A DNA stretch of 64,000 bases from CAVQYV01 sp963718295 [NCBI: uncultured Methylomirabilota bacterium] (GCA_963718295.1 CAVQYV010000006.1:62001-126000), one strand, 5' to 3'; positions 27,887 to 38,079 are shown, counted from the stretch's first letter. Notes: generated by a model not told the origin, from the sequence alone. Program-made: numbers and translations.

Positions 27887-30145
27887 ATGAGTGAGGCGGC
27901 AATCACCTTGCCTTCCCTGGGCAAGACCGAGTGGCAACTCTTATGGTTTGTACTGATCTCTGCTTTTATCGGGCTGGGTTATGGATTATATCTGGTATTT
28001 CGCGTCCTGCAACGCGATCCAGGCTCCCCCAAAATGGTGGAGGTCGCCCGGGCGATCCAGGAAGGGGCGATGGCCTACCTGGGGCGGCAAGTCAAGACCA
28101 TGATATGGTTCGTCATTGCCATCACGATTGGCCTTTTTTTCATGTATCGCAATATTCTGGGCGCGGAGGAAGCCCTGAGATATATCCCCCTTGGGATTTC
28201 CATCGCCTTTCTCATGGGGGTGTTTGCCTCCTACGGAGCAGGATACGTGGGAATGTGGCTCGCGGTGAAGGCCAACAATCGCACCGCGAATGCGGCCTTA
28301 CAGAGTTTCAAGGAAGCACTGGAGTTAGCCTTTCGGGCAGGGGCCGTATCCGGGATGTTCACTGTGGGATTCGGCCTGCTGGGGGCTACCCTTATCTTCC
28401 TCATCTTTCAAGAAAACGCCATGAAGGTGCTCGTGGGATTCGGATTTGGGGGATGCCTGGCCGCTCTCTTCATGAGAGTGGGGGGCGGAATCTATACCAA
28501 GGCCGCAGATGTGGGAGCGGATCTCATCGGCAAGCTGGAGCGAGGGATTCCCGAGGATGACCCTCGGAATGCGGCGGTCATCGCTGATCTTGTGGGCGAT
28601 AATGTGGGCGACTGCGCGGGAATGGCAGCAGACGTATTCGAGAGCTATGAGGTCACTCTGGTGGCTGCCATCATCCTCGCGGTGGCATGTCTTTCGGACC
28701 TGGGATTCAGACACTACTATGGCGAGGAGGCCTCTCAATTTGCCCTGAAGCTTATCATCTTTCCGCTGCTGGTCCGGGCAGCGGGGGTCTTCTCCTCCAT
28801 CATTGGTATATGGGCAGTTCGGGTGCGCGGTGGCGTGATGAAAGACCCCATGCAGCCCATCAGCAATGGATTTATGATCGCAGGCGCAGCCTCTATCGTT
28901 GGGTTCGCCGTGATCAATTACTTTTACCTCATAGACCCCCGCACCGGGTCTCCGGACTGGAGGTTCTTTTGGGCCACCTCGATCGGCATCTTTTTGGCGA
29001 TCATCACCCTGTGGCTAACCAACTATTTCACCCACCCCGATAAGATCCCAGCCACGGAGACAGCCATGGCCACCAAGACAGGTCCGGCCACCATGCTCCT
29101 GACCGGGATGGGAGTAGGACTGGAGAGCACTGTATGGGCCATCGTTTCCATCGGCGGGACGATCATCGCCTCCCTGCTCATCTTCCACGGGGACGTAGCC
29201 CTTTCCGCTTATGGGATTGCCTTGGCAGGGCTGGGCCTCTTGACCACCACCGGTTTCATCCTAGCCATGGACACCTATGGCCCCATCACCGATAATGCCA
29301 TGGGGATTTTCGAGATGTCAGGTACCAAGGAGGTCACCTCGGGGGAGATCGGCAAGCATGTGGCCTGGTTGGATGCCATCGGCAATACCACCAAGGCCCT
29401 GACCAAAGGCCTGGCTATTGCTACGGCGGTGATCGCGGCGACAGCTCTCTTTCGCTCTTTCATCGACGAGGCGAAACTGGCCGAGGTGGGAATCCAGGTC
29501 AATCTGCCCCTTGTCTTCGTGGGGCTGCTGGTGGGTGGGGCCGTTCCTTTTCTCTTTTCCTCTTTTGCCTTGAAGGCCGTGGGTCGCTCCGCTTTTCAAG
29601 TGGTGGAGGAGGTGAGGCGGCAGTTCCGGGAGAGGCCGGGCATCATGGAGTGGAAGGAGAAACCGGATTATGGCCGCTGCGTCCAGATCGTAACCGCCTC
29701 CGCCCAGAAGGAATTGCTGGGTCCAGGCATCCTGGCCATTGCCACGCCGACCGCGGTCGCCTTCGGCCTGGGAGCAGGGGCCCTGGGTGGCTACCTGGCG
29801 GGGGCCATCCTGACCGGACAGCTACTGGCGGTCTTCATGGCCAACACCGGCGCGGTCTGGGACAATGCCAAGAAGAAGATCGAGGATGGATTCCTGGGAG
29901 GAAAGGGGACTGAATGCCATAAGGCGGCCGTCATTGGAGATACCGTAGGCGATCCCTTCAAGGATACGGCCGGCCCCGCCCTCAATCCCATGATCAAGGT
30001 GATGAACCTGGTCGGAATCCTGATCGCCCCCTTTGCCATCCGCAACCTGAGCTGGGGGACCAAGGGCCTGATCGTTCTCGTCTGCCTGATTCTCCTGGCG
30101 ATTGCCGTGGCCCTGTCCAAGCGGGGTGCGGTGGTTAAAGCGTGA
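27887..30145 (+). CDS. hppA: Membrane proton-pumping pyrophosphatase, K+-independent type
   Basis: The 752-residue protein has about 16 membrane helices. The catalytic loop DVGADLIGKLERGIPEDDPRNAAVIADLVGDNVGD-like region carries the Asp cluster that binds Mg-PPi. DTVGDPFKDTAGPALNPM near the C-terminus is the second conserved pyrophosphate loop. The diagnostic stretch is AIGNTTKALTKG: Lys after GNTT marks K+-independent enzymes, while K+-dependent ones have Ala there. It hydrolyses PPi while exporting protons and can support energy saving under low-energy conditions. AAGGAGG lies 8 bases before the ATG. Confidence 0.97.
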   Translation: MSEAAITLPSLGKTEWQLLWFVLISAFIGLGYGLYLVFRVLQRDPGSPKMVEVARAIQEGAMAYLGRQVKTMIWFVIAITIGLFFMYRNILGAEEALRYIPLGISIAFLMGVFASYGAGYVGMWLAVKANNRTANAALQSFKEALELAFRAGAVSGMFTVGFGLLGATLIFLIFQENAMKVLVGFGFGGCLAALFMRVGGGIYTKAADVGADLIGKLERGIPEDDPRNAAVIADLVGDNVGDCAGMAADVFESYEVTLVAAIILAVACLSDLGFRHYYGEEASQFALKLIIFPLLVRAAGVFSSIIGIWAVRVRGGVMKDPMQPISNGFMIAGAASIVGFAVINYFYLIDPRTGSPDWRFFWATSIGIFLAIITLWLTNYFTHPDKIPATETAMATKTGPATMLLTGMGVGLESTVWAIVSIGGTIIASLLIFHGDVALSAYGIALAGLGLLTTTGFILAMDTYGPITDNAMGIFEMSGTKEVTSGEIGKHVAWLDAIGNTTKALTKGLAIATAVIAATALFRSFIDEAKLAEVGIQVNLPLVFVGLLVGGAVPFLFSSFALKAVGRSAFQVVEEVRRQFRERPGIMEWKEKPDYGRCVQIVTASAQKELLGPGILAIATPTAVAFGLGAGALGGYLAGAILTGQLLAVFMANTGAVWDNAKKKIEDGFLGGKGTECHKAAVIGDTVGDPFKDTAGPALNPMIKVMNLVGILIAPFAIRNLSWGTKGLIVLVCLILLAIAVALSKRGAVVKA

Positions 30146-30204
30146 GTTTGGGCTGAATGATAGCGGATCCTTCGATCAGGACATGTTGAGGAAGGCCAGC
30201 GTCC

Positions 30205-32334
30205 TTGAACACGGAACCGAAATCGGCGTCGAAGGTGAACAGCAGACCTCAGAATCTCCTCCAGTTCGAGAAAAGCCCCTATCTGCTGCAGCACGCATCC
30301 AATCCGGTGGACTGGCATCCCTGGGGACCGGGGGCCTTTGCGAAGGCCCGATCCGAAAATAAGCCCATATTTCTTTCCATTGGATATTCCACCTGCCATT
30401 GGTGCCATGTGATGGAGCACGAGTCATTTGAGGATCTGGAGGTGGCCCGACGCATGAATGAGGTCTTCGTCTGCATCAAGGTGGATCGGGAGGAGCGACC
30501 GGATATTGACGGCATTTACATGGCGGTCTGCCAGATGATGACCGGCGGCGGCGGATGGCCCCTCACCATCCTCATGACACCCGACAGAAAACCTTTCTTC
30601 GCCGGCACCTACTTCCCCAGGGAAAGCCGCTTCGGTCGGATGGGTGTGTTGGAATTGGTATCCTCCGTTGAGGAGATCTGGAGGACCCGGCAAGACGAGG
30701 CATTGCGTTCAGCCGGTCAGATCACGGCCGCCCTCAAGGGGACTTTGAACGAATCGTCCCCAGCAGCAAACCAAGGATTGGATAGAGAGACCTTAGTAGC
30801 AGCCTTTGAGCAACTTGTCCGGTCCTTTGATGAGCGCTATGGCGGCTTCGGCTCGGCCCCCAAGTTTCCCATCCCTCACCATCTCCTCTTTCTGCTTCGA
30901 TACTGGAAGCGGACGAAGGAGGAGAGAGCCTTAGGAATGGTAGAAGAGACGCTTCGGGCGATGCGCCATGGGGGCATCTATGACCATATCGGATTTGGCT
31001 TTCACCGGTACTCCACGGATCGGGAATGGCTCTTACCCCATTTCGAAAAGATGATTTACGATCAGGCCCTGTTGGCTATGGCATACACCGAGGCCTACCA
31101 GGCCACTGGCAGGGCGGATTACGAAAGGACCGCCCGGGAGATTTTCTCCTATGTCCTGCGAGACATGAAGGCCCCGGAGGGTGGCTTCTACTCGGCGGAG
31201 GACGCGGATAGCGAGGGAGAAGAGGGGAAGTATTATCTTTGGACGGAAGGGGAATTGCGAGAGATATTGGGGAGGGAAGAGGCAGAGATCATCGCCACTA
31301 TGTTTCAGGCCAGGCCCGGGGGCAACTTCGTGGATCAGGCAACCGGGGAGAGGTCAGACAAAAACATCCTGCATCTCAGAAAGCCGCTTACTGAGATCGC
31401 TTCCGAGGCCAATATGTCTGAAGAGGCGCTCCGGCGTCTGGTGGAGTCTGCCCGAGAAAGGCTCTTTTCCTTTCGATGTAGGCGCATTCCCCCTCACCAA
31501 GACGACAAAATATTGGCGGACTGGAACGGCCTGATGATCGCCGCTCTCGCGAAGGGGGCCCAGGTCTTCGATGAAGCCCAGTATGCAGAGGCCGCGAGAA
31601 GGGCTTGTGATTTCATTTGGAAGGAGATGCGGACCCCTGAAGGCCGACTCCTTCATCGATATCGGGATGGAGAATCCGCCCTGCCATCCCACGTGGATGA
31701 TTATGCCTTCCTGATCTGGGGAATGCTCGAGTTGTACGAAGCCTCCTTTGAGATACGATATCTGCGGAGCGCACTGGAATTGAATGGGCAGCTTTTGGAC
31801 CATTTCTGGGATGATCAGGGGGGTGGCTTTTTCTTCACCGCCGATGATGGCGAGAAGCTGCTCGTCCGCCAGAAAGAGGTCTACGATGGGGCAATTCCGT
31901 CCGGGAATTCAGTTGCCATGCTGAACTTGCTTCGCCTGGCGCGTATCACCGGCAATTCGGATTGGGAGGAGAAAGCGGCAAGCATAGGGCGTGCCTTTTC
32001 CCATCAGGTAAAGAGGTCGCCCTCGGCCCATTCCCAGTTTCTAATCGCTGTGGACTTCGCACTGGGGCCTTCTTACGAGGTAGTGATTGCCGGCCATTCC
32101 CAAGCAGAAGATACGAAGGACATGCTCCGGTCGCTGAGGAGCCACTTCCTGCCCAACAAGGTGGTGCTCTTTCGGCCCCTGGAACAGGAGTCGCCTGACG
32201 TCGTTCGCCTGGCCCCGTTCCTCAAAGAGCAGACCGCCGTCGGTGGCAGGGCCACCGCTTATGTGTGTCTTGCCCAATCCTGCCACTCGCCGATAACCGA
32301 GGTTGGGGAATTGATGAAAGCGCTCGAAGCCTGA
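30205..32334 (+). CDS. DUF255 thioredoxin-like / glycosidase-barrel protein (YyaL, SPATA20 family)
   Basis: The N-terminal 160 residues match DUF255: [42 protein letters not shown] with a CxxC-like CHWC, and [14 protein letters not shown]. The remaining 550 residues form an (alpha/alpha)6-barrel like N-acylglucosamine epimerases: [53 protein letters not shown] blocks and [17 protein letters not shown]. The full size of 709 residues is normal. The biochemical role is unknown. TTG at 30205 has AGGAAGG upstream; GTG at 30235 is an alternative start. Confidence 0.93.
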   Translation: MNTEPKSASKVNSRPQNLLQFEKSPYLLQHASNPVDWHPWGPGAFAKARSENKPIFLSIGYSTCHWCHVMEHESFEDLEVARRMNEVFVCIKVDREERPDIDGIYMAVCQMMTGGGGWPLTILMTPDRKPFFAGTYFPRESRFGRMGVLELVSSVEEIWRTRQDEALRSAGQITAALKGTLNESSPAANQGLDRETLVAAFEQLVRSFDERYGGFGSAPKFPIPHHLLFLLRYWKRTKEERALGMVEETLRAMRHGGIYDHIGFGFHRYSTDREWLLPHFEKMIYDQALLAMAYTEAYQATGRADYERTAREIFSYVLRDMKAPEGGFYSAEDADSEGEEGKYYLWTEGELREILGREEAEIIATMFQARPGGNFVDQATGERSDKNILHLRKPLTEIASEANMSEEALRRLVESARERLFSFRCRRIPPHQDDKILADWNGLMIAALAKGAQVFDEAQYAEAARRACDFIWKEMRTPEGRLLHRYRDGESALPSHVDDYAFLIWGMLELYEASFEIRYLRSALELNGQLLDHFWDDQGGGFFFTADDGEKLLVRQKEVYDGAIPSGNSVAMLNLLRLARITGNSDWEEKAASIGRAFSHQVKRSPSAHSQFLIAVDFALGPSYEVVIAGHSQAEDTKDMLRSLRSHFLPNKVVLFRPLEQESPDVVRLAPFLKEQTAVGGRATAYVCLAQSCHSPITEVGELMKALEA

Positions 32335-32511
32335 TTCGCGTCAAATCCCGCTCAGAGCTTTCACCCGAAATCGGCGCCGCATCCCCCCATTTCCTCCCCC
32401 AATCCCTGCCTCAGGAGTTGATCTCCTTATCCATTTATGATATTCGATACCGAACGTCCCTTCCCTGCGCGAATCCAGGAGGCAAAACACCATCCCGACA
32501 AGGAGTATCCT

Positions 32512-33345
32512 ATGGCAGAGATCTTCGGATTTGATGCTTATTCGCCCAAAGAGATCGCAGAACGCGTGGAGACCATCGGGGTAGCCAAGGCCCGCCTGCC
32601 CTTGATATCCATGATGGGGCTGGGAGTCCTGGCCGGCGGCTTCATAGGGCTGGGAGCCCTGTATTCCACCCTGGCCACCAGCGATCCAAACCTCAGCTTT
32701 GCTGCCAGCCGCCTGCTGGGTGGCCTAACCTTCTCCCTGGGGCTCATCTTGGTGGTCGTATCCGGAGCCGAACTATTTACCGGAAACAATCTGCTGGTAA
32801 TGGCCTGGATGAGCCATAAGATCTCCACCCTGGAGCTTTTGAAAAACTGGCTCATTATCTATTTGACCAATCTGATCGGCGCAGCAGGTCTGGTCCTCAT
32901 TGTCCTCTTCTCTCATCATTGGGCCATGAACGGCGGTGCAGTCGGTGCCCAGGCGGTGAAGATCGCCGCCGTGAAGGTATCCCTGCCTTTTGGGGAGGCC
33001 CTGTTCAAGGGGATCTTATGTAATGTCTTGGTCTGTCTTGCGGTCTGGATGGCCATAGCGGGACGGAGCGTGACCGATAAGGTGCTGGCCATCGTTTTCC
33101 CGATCTCCGCCTTTGTGGCCGCCGGCTTTGAACACAGCGTAGCCAATATGTACTTCATCCCCATGGGCATACTGGCGAAGGATCATGTATCCACCCTCGT
33201 GGGGACTATGAACTTGGAACAGCTCACCTGGTGGGGATTCCTGAATAACTTGATTCCGGTGTCTATTGGAAATATTATTGGGGGTGGGGTGATGGTGGCG
33301 CTGGTTTACTATGTGGTTTATCTACGCGGGGCAAAGCAAAAGTGA
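32512..33345 (+). CDS. Formate/nitrite transporter family channel (FocA/NirC)
   Basis: ATG at 32512 follows AAGGAG, giving 277 residues with six predicted membrane helices. Family signatures are GLGVLAGGFIGLGALYSTLA, RLLGGLTFSLGLILVVVSGAELFTGNN, KGILCNVLVCLAVWMA (His-lacking variant region) and AAGFEHSVANMYFIPMG. These pentameric channels move formate, nitrite, hydrosulfide or similar anions. Which anion cannot be told here; no formate or nitrite enzyme is nearby. It ends in a convergent region shared with the thioredoxin-like gene, where CCCCTC/GAGGGG (33350-33369) makes a short GC hairpin without a T-run. Confidence 0.93.
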   Translation: MAEIFGFDAYSPKEIAERVETIGVAKARLPLISMMGLGVLAGGFIGLGALYSTLATSDPNLSFAASRLLGGLTFSLGLILVVVSGAELFTGNNLLVMAWMSHKISTLELLKNWLIIYLTNLIGAAGLVLIVLFSHHWAMNGGAVGAQAVKIAAVKVSLPFGEALFKGILCNVLVCLAVWMAIAGRSVTDKVLAIVFPISAFVAAGFEHSVANMYFIPMGILAKDHVSTLVGTMNLEQLTWWGFLNNLIPVSIGNIIGGGVMVALVYYVVYLRGAKQK

Positions 33346-33473
33346 GCCTCCCCTCCACCGGGTGAGGGGCCGGCAATCTCCGCCATCCCTGTTCCCAGAG
33401 CCCTGAGAGAGGGGCAGGAGAAGGAAATCGACGCCTGAGATCGTCAGGGAAGGGCCCCCGATGCACCTGGGGA

Positions 33474-34016
33474 CTATTTCTTCATCAACTTCTCGATCAG
33501 ACCCTGGTATTCGGGAGAGTTCCAGTGGCGGAGCCCAACCACCTTATCCACAACGATCCCCTTTTTATCCAACAGGAAAGTTGAGGGGAGAAAATTGGCC
33601 CGATAGGCCCTCATGACTTTCTTCTCCGTGTCTCTCAGCATGGGAAAGGAAAGGGAATGCTTTTTGACATAATCTTCAACTGAAGTGGATCCACCCGGAT
33701 CGATATTCACGCCAATCACTTCCAGCCCTTTATCCTTGTATTTCTGGTATACCGAATCCAACACCCCCATTTCCTCACGACAGACATGACACCATACGGA
33801 CCAAAAAGTCAGAATGACCACGCGCCCCCGGAGGCTTGAAAGGGAGACCTCTTTGCCTTCAAGATTGGGAAGGGTAAAGTCCGGGGCGGGTTTATTGATC
33901 TTGACTTCCTCGGCAGCCTGGGCAGAGGGGACCCCCAAGGCCAGGTAGAGCGTGGAAGTGATTACCAAAAGCAAGGCGGAAAGGGATGATAGATTGCATC
34001 CTCTCCGAAGGTTCAT
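33474..34016 (-). CDS. TlpA/ResA-like exported thioredoxin-fold protein
   Basis: ATG at 34016 follows AGGAGGTGGG, giving 180 residues. A signal peptide (SSLSALLLVITSTLYLALGVPSAQA) precedes a redoxin domain: KPAPDFTLPNLEGKEVSLSSLRGRVVILTFWSVWCHVCREEM, with active-site Cys-His-Val-Cys, then VIGVNIDPGGS and the cis-Pro region NFLPSTFLLDKKG. Such periplasmic proteins reduce disulfides in c-type cytochrome maturation or other envelope proteins. The CHVC pair is less common than CPPC or CEPC. The next gene upstream encodes a cupredoxin-like protein in the same orientation. Confidence 0.92.
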   Translation of the reverse strand: MNLRRGCNLSSLSALLLVITSTLYLALGVPSAQAAEEVKINKPAPDFTLPNLEGKEVSLSSLRGRVVILTFWSVWCHVCREEMGVLDSVYQKYKDKGLEVIGVNIDPGGSTSVEDYVKKHSLSFPMLRDTEKKVMRAYRANFLPSTFLLDKKGIVVDKVVGLRHWNSPEYQGLIEKLMKK

Positions 34017-34143
34017 TGAATCCCACCTCCTGTCTGAGAAAAAGAAGGGGAGGACTCGAAATCGCCTCGCTTCCTCCCCCCTTCGGGAATTCAATGGGCT
34101 CCATTTCAGCCCACCGGAAAACATACTCCTCTCGGAATCTTCT

Positions 34144-34548
34144 CTATTTTACCGTGATTGTGCCGGTTCCCTTCAACCCCCCGACCTTCTGGCCTACGAC
34201 CTCATACGAGTACTTTCCGGCCTCGATGAAGCAGACAGAAGCGGTTCCACCCTGGGGAAGCGGTCCCGAGTTATATTTCCCCTCCGAATCCAGTGAGAAA
34301 CGGGAGGGCGCTGCGCATACAGCCTCTACCTCTTTTCCCTTGGAGAAGTAGATGCTCGCATTGTCGTTGGAATTATTGAGCCAGACCACCGTGGTACCTT
34401 TGGCGACAGTAACTGTCCTGGGGCTAATTCCGCCCGCGCTTCCAATCAGGATCATCTTGGTCTTTGCCTGCTCCGCGGAATAAGCCACGAAGGCCAAGCC
34501 CGTCACTGCAACCGTCAAAACCAACAAAGCAATCAACCATCTTTTCAT
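34144..34548 (-). CDS. Exported cupredoxin-fold protein lacking copper ligands
   Basis: The 134-residue protein has a signal peptide (LIALLVLTVAVTGLAFVAYSA). Its mature part reads like a cupredoxin: GGISPRTVTVAKGTTVVWLNNS, then a C-terminal GTASVCFIEAGKYSYEVVG and KGTGTITVK. In blue-copper proteins the first ligand His follows the W-x-N-x strand and a C-x4-5-H-x-x-M loop follows later. Here the first His is absent (NNSNDNAS), and the final loop has Cys before the strand but no His or Met. Copper binding of type 1 is therefore unlikely. It lies 127 bases upstream of the thioredoxin-like gene. Confidence 0.8.
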   Translation of the reverse strand: MKRWLIALLVLTVAVTGLAFVAYSAEQAKTKMILIGSAGGISPRTVTVAKGTTVVWLNNSNDNASIYFSKGKEVEAVCAAPSRFSLDSEGKYNSGPLPQGGTASVCFIEAGKYSYEVVGQKVGGLKGTGTITVK

Positions 34549-35244
34549 TAATCTATACCTCCTTTATCGGATCCTCACCTCTACCCACATCTAACCCTTG
34601 CCCAGAGGATAAAGACAGAAACGTATTCTCCTTTTCTTCATCCACCTCCTCTCAGTTCGCATCTGATTTGATCCAGCTTTTTACAAGAGTATACTCGCAT
34701 TGTCAATAAAAAACAAGGGCCCTCGCGAATTTTTTGTGTTGGAAACACAAATGGCTGCTGCTGGCTCATTTCTCATTTGTAGACAGAATGCAACCGGTAT
34801 GCCAAACGATCGCGCCCGCCTCCATCCGCGTAACTACCGGAAGATAAAGGATTTACGGAGGCATTCACAGGGGAGCAGGCATGCCATCGGGTGAGGCAGA
34901 TTTGCAAGTTCCAGCAAATTTGCCTCAAAAAGCAGGAATCCCCTGGGAGAAGCGCCGGGCATCAGAAAGAAGGGAGGTCCACCCCTGTCCAGGCCCTACC
35001 TGACGTCCGGGCAGAAGATCCATCGAAGTCATGACTGGTTGCCAGAGAAGAATTGATTGCGGAACTTGATCGTAAGCAAAGAATCCTGTGCTTTTCCCCT
35101 CCCCCAGGGTATTAGAGACAAAACCCACCTCAAATACCCTTGGAGCAAGGCGAACTCCCCCCTTCTCTTTCCGTGCCTGCGCACGTCCGTCTCCAGGGTT
35201 AGTTTTCGAAAAATCTGGCGGAGGCACGAAAGCCAGGCCCACCG
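34549..35244. other. Intergenic region with one strong hairpin
   Basis: Almost 700 bases without a supportable gene. GAGGCAGATTTGC (34893-34905) and GCAAATTTGCCTC (34914-34926) make a 13-bp stem, broken only by one G-T pair, with an 8-base loop. It is followed by an A-run rather than a T-run, so it is not a plus-strand terminator; it could be a minus-strand structure or an operator. The promoter for the cupredoxin gene presumably lies at the left end. Confidence 0.45.
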
Positions 35245-36777
35245 TTATCGCGGGGGCCTTCCTTTGATGGCAAGAGTAGGGAGGAAGGCCACCAAAAAAA
35301 TGAATAAAGTGAGGTAGAAACAATCATTGAAAGCGGCAATTTGGGCTTGACGCTTGGATTCTCTGATCAAAAGGGCGAGCGCCTGTTGCTGGACTTCTTC
35401 CGGAGATCCCCCAGCTTGGAAGAGGATGGAGGATTTCAGGCTGCTGAGAAACTTTTGAATCGTGGGAGAAGAGAGATTCAAAGCCTCTCCATAGGCGGCC
35501 CGGTGGAAGATCTCACGCCTTTCCAGCAGGGTGCTCAAAGCAGCAATGCCGAAGCTGCCACCGAGCTGGCGGATGACATTAATGAGGCCGGCGGCCAGCC
35601 CCACGGAAGCGGGAGGGACTGCATTGAGCGAAACGTACATGAGAGGGGGATAGATAAAGGCCATACCCAGGTTTCGCAGGACGACCATCCAGATGATGAC
35701 CAGGGTGCTCGAGTAGATATCGAGCTTCGTCAGCCAATAGAAGGCGCCGATGAAGGATACCAGCCCCAGGACTATGGGGATTCGGGAATCCATACGGTCG
35801 GCCATCCTTCCGGAGAGGGTGCTGATGACGCCCAAGACCGCGATCCCCGGGGCCAATAACCACCCATACTGAACGGGAGAATAACCAGCGAGGTCCTGAA
35901 TGAATATGGGAAGAAGGAAATTCGTTCCGAAGAAGCCCACACCGAATACTAAACTGATGAGGGAGGAAATCAGGAAGGTAGGGTTCTTGTAGAGGCTGAG
36001 CTGGATCAGGGGGTTGGCAGACCTGTACTCCCACCACAAGAAGAGGAGTAGAAAAACAACGGAGATAGTCAATAGCCAGAGGATGCGATCGGAACGCCAT
36101 CCCCAACGCTGGCCCCGGCTTAGGGCGATGAGGAGGAGCACCAAAAATCCGCTCAAAGAAAAGAAGCCCTTGAAATCAAAGCCGGATTCATGCGCGGGCT
36201 TAATGTCCTTCAATAACAGGATCGAGGTCAAGAGGCAAACAAGCCCGATGGGGGTGACCAGATAGAACACCCATGGCCATCCCATTTTTTCCGTTACAAA
36301 TCCCGTCAGGGCAGGGGAGAAGGCGGCTGGAAGGCAGGAGCCCAGGCTATAAAAGCCGATGGCCGCCCCCCTTTCATTCACCGGAAAGAGCTCAAAAATA
36401 AAGGCGAGAGGAACTGTGGTCAGGGCCGCTGCCCCCAATCCCTGAAGGACCCGGAAGCCAATGAGAAAATCGACATCCGTGGCCACGGCCGAGAGGATGC
36501 CGCCTCCGGTATAAGAGATCAGGGCGGCGATAAAGACCTTCCTGTAGCCGAATCTGCCTCCCAGCCATCCTAAAGTAGGCATCGCCACCGCCACCGCGAT
36601 CATGTAGGCATTGACCACCCATTGGATCTTGTCGATGTCAACCCCGAAGAAGGCCATCATCCAGGGGACGGCGATAGGGACCGTGTTAGCATCGAGAAAA
36701 AAGATCATCCCGCCAATGGTCACAATGGCATTGACCAACCATTTGTAAGAAGGACTGCGGTAGATGTCGGCGGTCAT
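35245..36777 (-). CDS. emrB: MFS drug-exporter, DHA2 (EmrB/QacA) family
   Basis: The 510-residue protein has 14 predicted membrane helices. N-terminal IVTIGGMIFFLDANTVPIAVPWM carries the family's D residue (LDxTIVNVA-like motif D1 variant). GWLGGRFGYRKVFI is MFS motif A, and GFRVLQGLGAAALTTVPLAF is motif C-like. Its ATG shares one base with the stop of emrA, so translation is coupled. Together with EmrA and an outer-membrane channel encoded elsewhere it would extrude hydrophobic compounds across the envelope by proton exchange. Substrate unknown. Confidence 0.93.
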   Translation of the reverse strand: MTADIYRSPSYKWLVNAIVTIGGMIFFLDANTVPIAVPWMMAFFGVDIDKIQWVVNAYMIAVAVAMPTLGWLGGRFGYRKVFIAALISYTGGGILSAVATDVDFLIGFRVLQGLGAAALTTVPLAFIFELFPVNERGAAIGFYSLGSCLPAAFSPALTGFVTEKMGWPWVFYLVTPIGLVCLLTSILLLKDIKPAHESGFDFKGFFSLSGFLVLLLIALSRGQRWGWRSDRILWLLTISVVFLLLFLWWEYRSANPLIQLSLYKNPTFLISSLISLVFGVGFFGTNFLLPIFIQDLAGYSPVQYGWLLAPGIAVLGVISTLSGRMADRMDSRIPIVLGLVSFIGAFYWLTKLDIYSSTLVIIWMVVLRNLGMAFIYPPLMYVSLNAVPPASVGLAAGLINVIRQLGGSFGIAALSTLLERREIFHRAAYGEALNLSSPTIQKFLSSLKSSILFQAGGSPEEVQQQALALLIRESKRQAQIAAFNDCFYLTLFIFLVAFLPTLAIKGRPPR

Positions 36778-37997
36778 CAGTTGGCTTGGACGGAGACCCG
36801 GACCATCATGCCGGGTCTCAGGGTATCCGGGTTGGAGGTGACGCTGATGCGGACGGGGATGCGTCGAGTGACCTTGATGAAGTTTCCGGAGGGATTGTCG
36901 GCGGGAAGGAGAGAAAATTCCGAGGAAGTGGCGGAGCCGATGGCGATTACCTTTCCGTGAAGCGTCTTGCCCGGATAAGCGTCAACCTCGACCAGTACCG
37001 GGGAGTCCACCCGGATTTTGCGGATCTGGGTCTCCTCAATATTGGCTACGACCCAGCATTGATGAGGGTCATTGACGAAGGCGATCGCTTGGCCCGGCTG
37101 GATCATCTCGCCCAAATTCACGATCCTCTTGGATATGACCCCGTCAATGGGGGAAAGGATCGTGGTCTCTTCCAGCCGAATTCGGGCGGCCTTGACCTCT
37201 TCTTCGATCTCTTTGATCTTGGCTTCCAAGACCTTGAGGGTTCGATCTTGCAGGGTAATCTGCGCCCACTCTTCTTGGGACAACGTCACATCGAGCCTCC
37301 CCTTCCTCAGTTCGGCCTGGGCCACTCGGACCGCGCCCTCCGCCTCTTTCTCATTTTCTAAGGCGACCTGATAGCGGCTTTCAGCCATCTTCAAGGCAGT
37401 GGATAGCTCGTCCTCCCTGTCTGCGGAGATGAAGCCCTCCTGGAAGAGCTTTTTGCCGCGCTGGTGCTGTCGCTCGGCATTGGTCATTTCTGCTCTCGTC
37501 TCTTTGATCCTGGCCCTCGCTGCCTGCAGGGAGGCCTCCGCCTTCCGGAGGCTATCCTCCGCCTGGCGAAGGACGACTTCTGCGGTGGCAACACCTCCGG
37601 CGACCCTCTTTCCAGTCAAGCCCTTCTCGGCCAATGCCCGTGAGAGCTCGTTTTTGGCCTTCTCCCACGAGGCCTGAACCTGGGACAAGGCGACCTCATA
37701 ATCGATCTTCTCGATCTGGGCGATAAGGGCACCGGCCCGCACGCTGTCTCCCTGCTCGATGGAAAGCTGCACGATCTTTCCGCCAACCTTTGGACTCAGG
37801 GCGATCAGATTTCCCTCGATGTGGGCATCCTCAGTGGAGACGTATTGGAGACGGAAGGCCAACCATCTGGCCGCAAAGTCTCCGCCAACTATCAGGCCGA
37901 CAATGATGATGCTGAGCAGGAGGGTATTCTTGGTCCGGTTCTTTGGCGGGAGAGTTGAATTCCTCGACAAGTCTTCTTTGTCTTTTTGATCTTCCAT
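36777..37997 (-). CDS. emrA: HlyD-family periplasmic adaptor (EmrA-like)
   Basis: The 406-residue protein has a cytoplasmic start, one membrane anchor (TLLLSIIIVGLIVGGDFAARWL) and then the adaptor core. The biotinyl-lipoyl-like halves are VSTEDAHIEGNLIALSPKVGGKIVQLSIEQGDSVRAG and a later ILSPIDGVISKRIVNLGEMIQPGQAIAFV. Between them is a long coiled-coil hairpin (about residues 110-270). It bridges EmrB to a TolC-type channel. A promoter with an overlapping palindrome lies 48-82 bases upstream of its ATG. Confidence 0.94.
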   Translation of the reverse strand: MEDQKDKEDLSRNSTLPPKNRTKNTLLLSIIIVGLIVGGDFAARWLAFRLQYVSTEDAHIEGNLIALSPKVGGKIVQLSIEQGDSVRAGALIAQIEKIDYEVALSQVQASWEKAKNELSRALAEKGLTGKRVAGGVATAEVVLRQAEDSLRKAEASLQAARARIKETRAEMTNAERQHQRGKKLFQEGFISADREDELSTALKMAESRYQVALENEKEAEGAVRVAQAELRKGRLDVTLSQEEWAQITLQDRTLKVLEAKIKEIEEEVKAARIRLEETTILSPIDGVISKRIVNLGEMIQPGQAIAFVNDPHQCWVVANIEETQIRKIRVDSPVLVEVDAYPGKTLHGKVIAIGSATSSEFSLLPADNPSGNFIKVTRRIPVRISVTSNPDTLRPGMMVRVSVQAN

Positions 37998-38044
37998 TGC
38001 CTTGATCTACTGCGAGATCGGATGACGCCTCCTTTGCTGAAGAT

Positions 38045-38079
38045 AACTCATTTTAATGAGTTTTGTTGAGGATTGTCAA
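38045..38079 (-). promoter_or_regulatory. emrAB promoter with overlapping palindromic operator
   Basis: Minus strand: TTGACA (38074-38079), 17 bases, TTAAAA (38051-38056). The palindrome AACTCAT-TTTA-ATGAGTT (38045-38062, 7-bp perfect arms) covers the -10 box. A repressor bound there would block RNA polymerase, as MarR- or TetR-type proteins do at efflux operons. No regulator gene is adjacent, so it must act from elsewhere. Confidence 0.65.
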
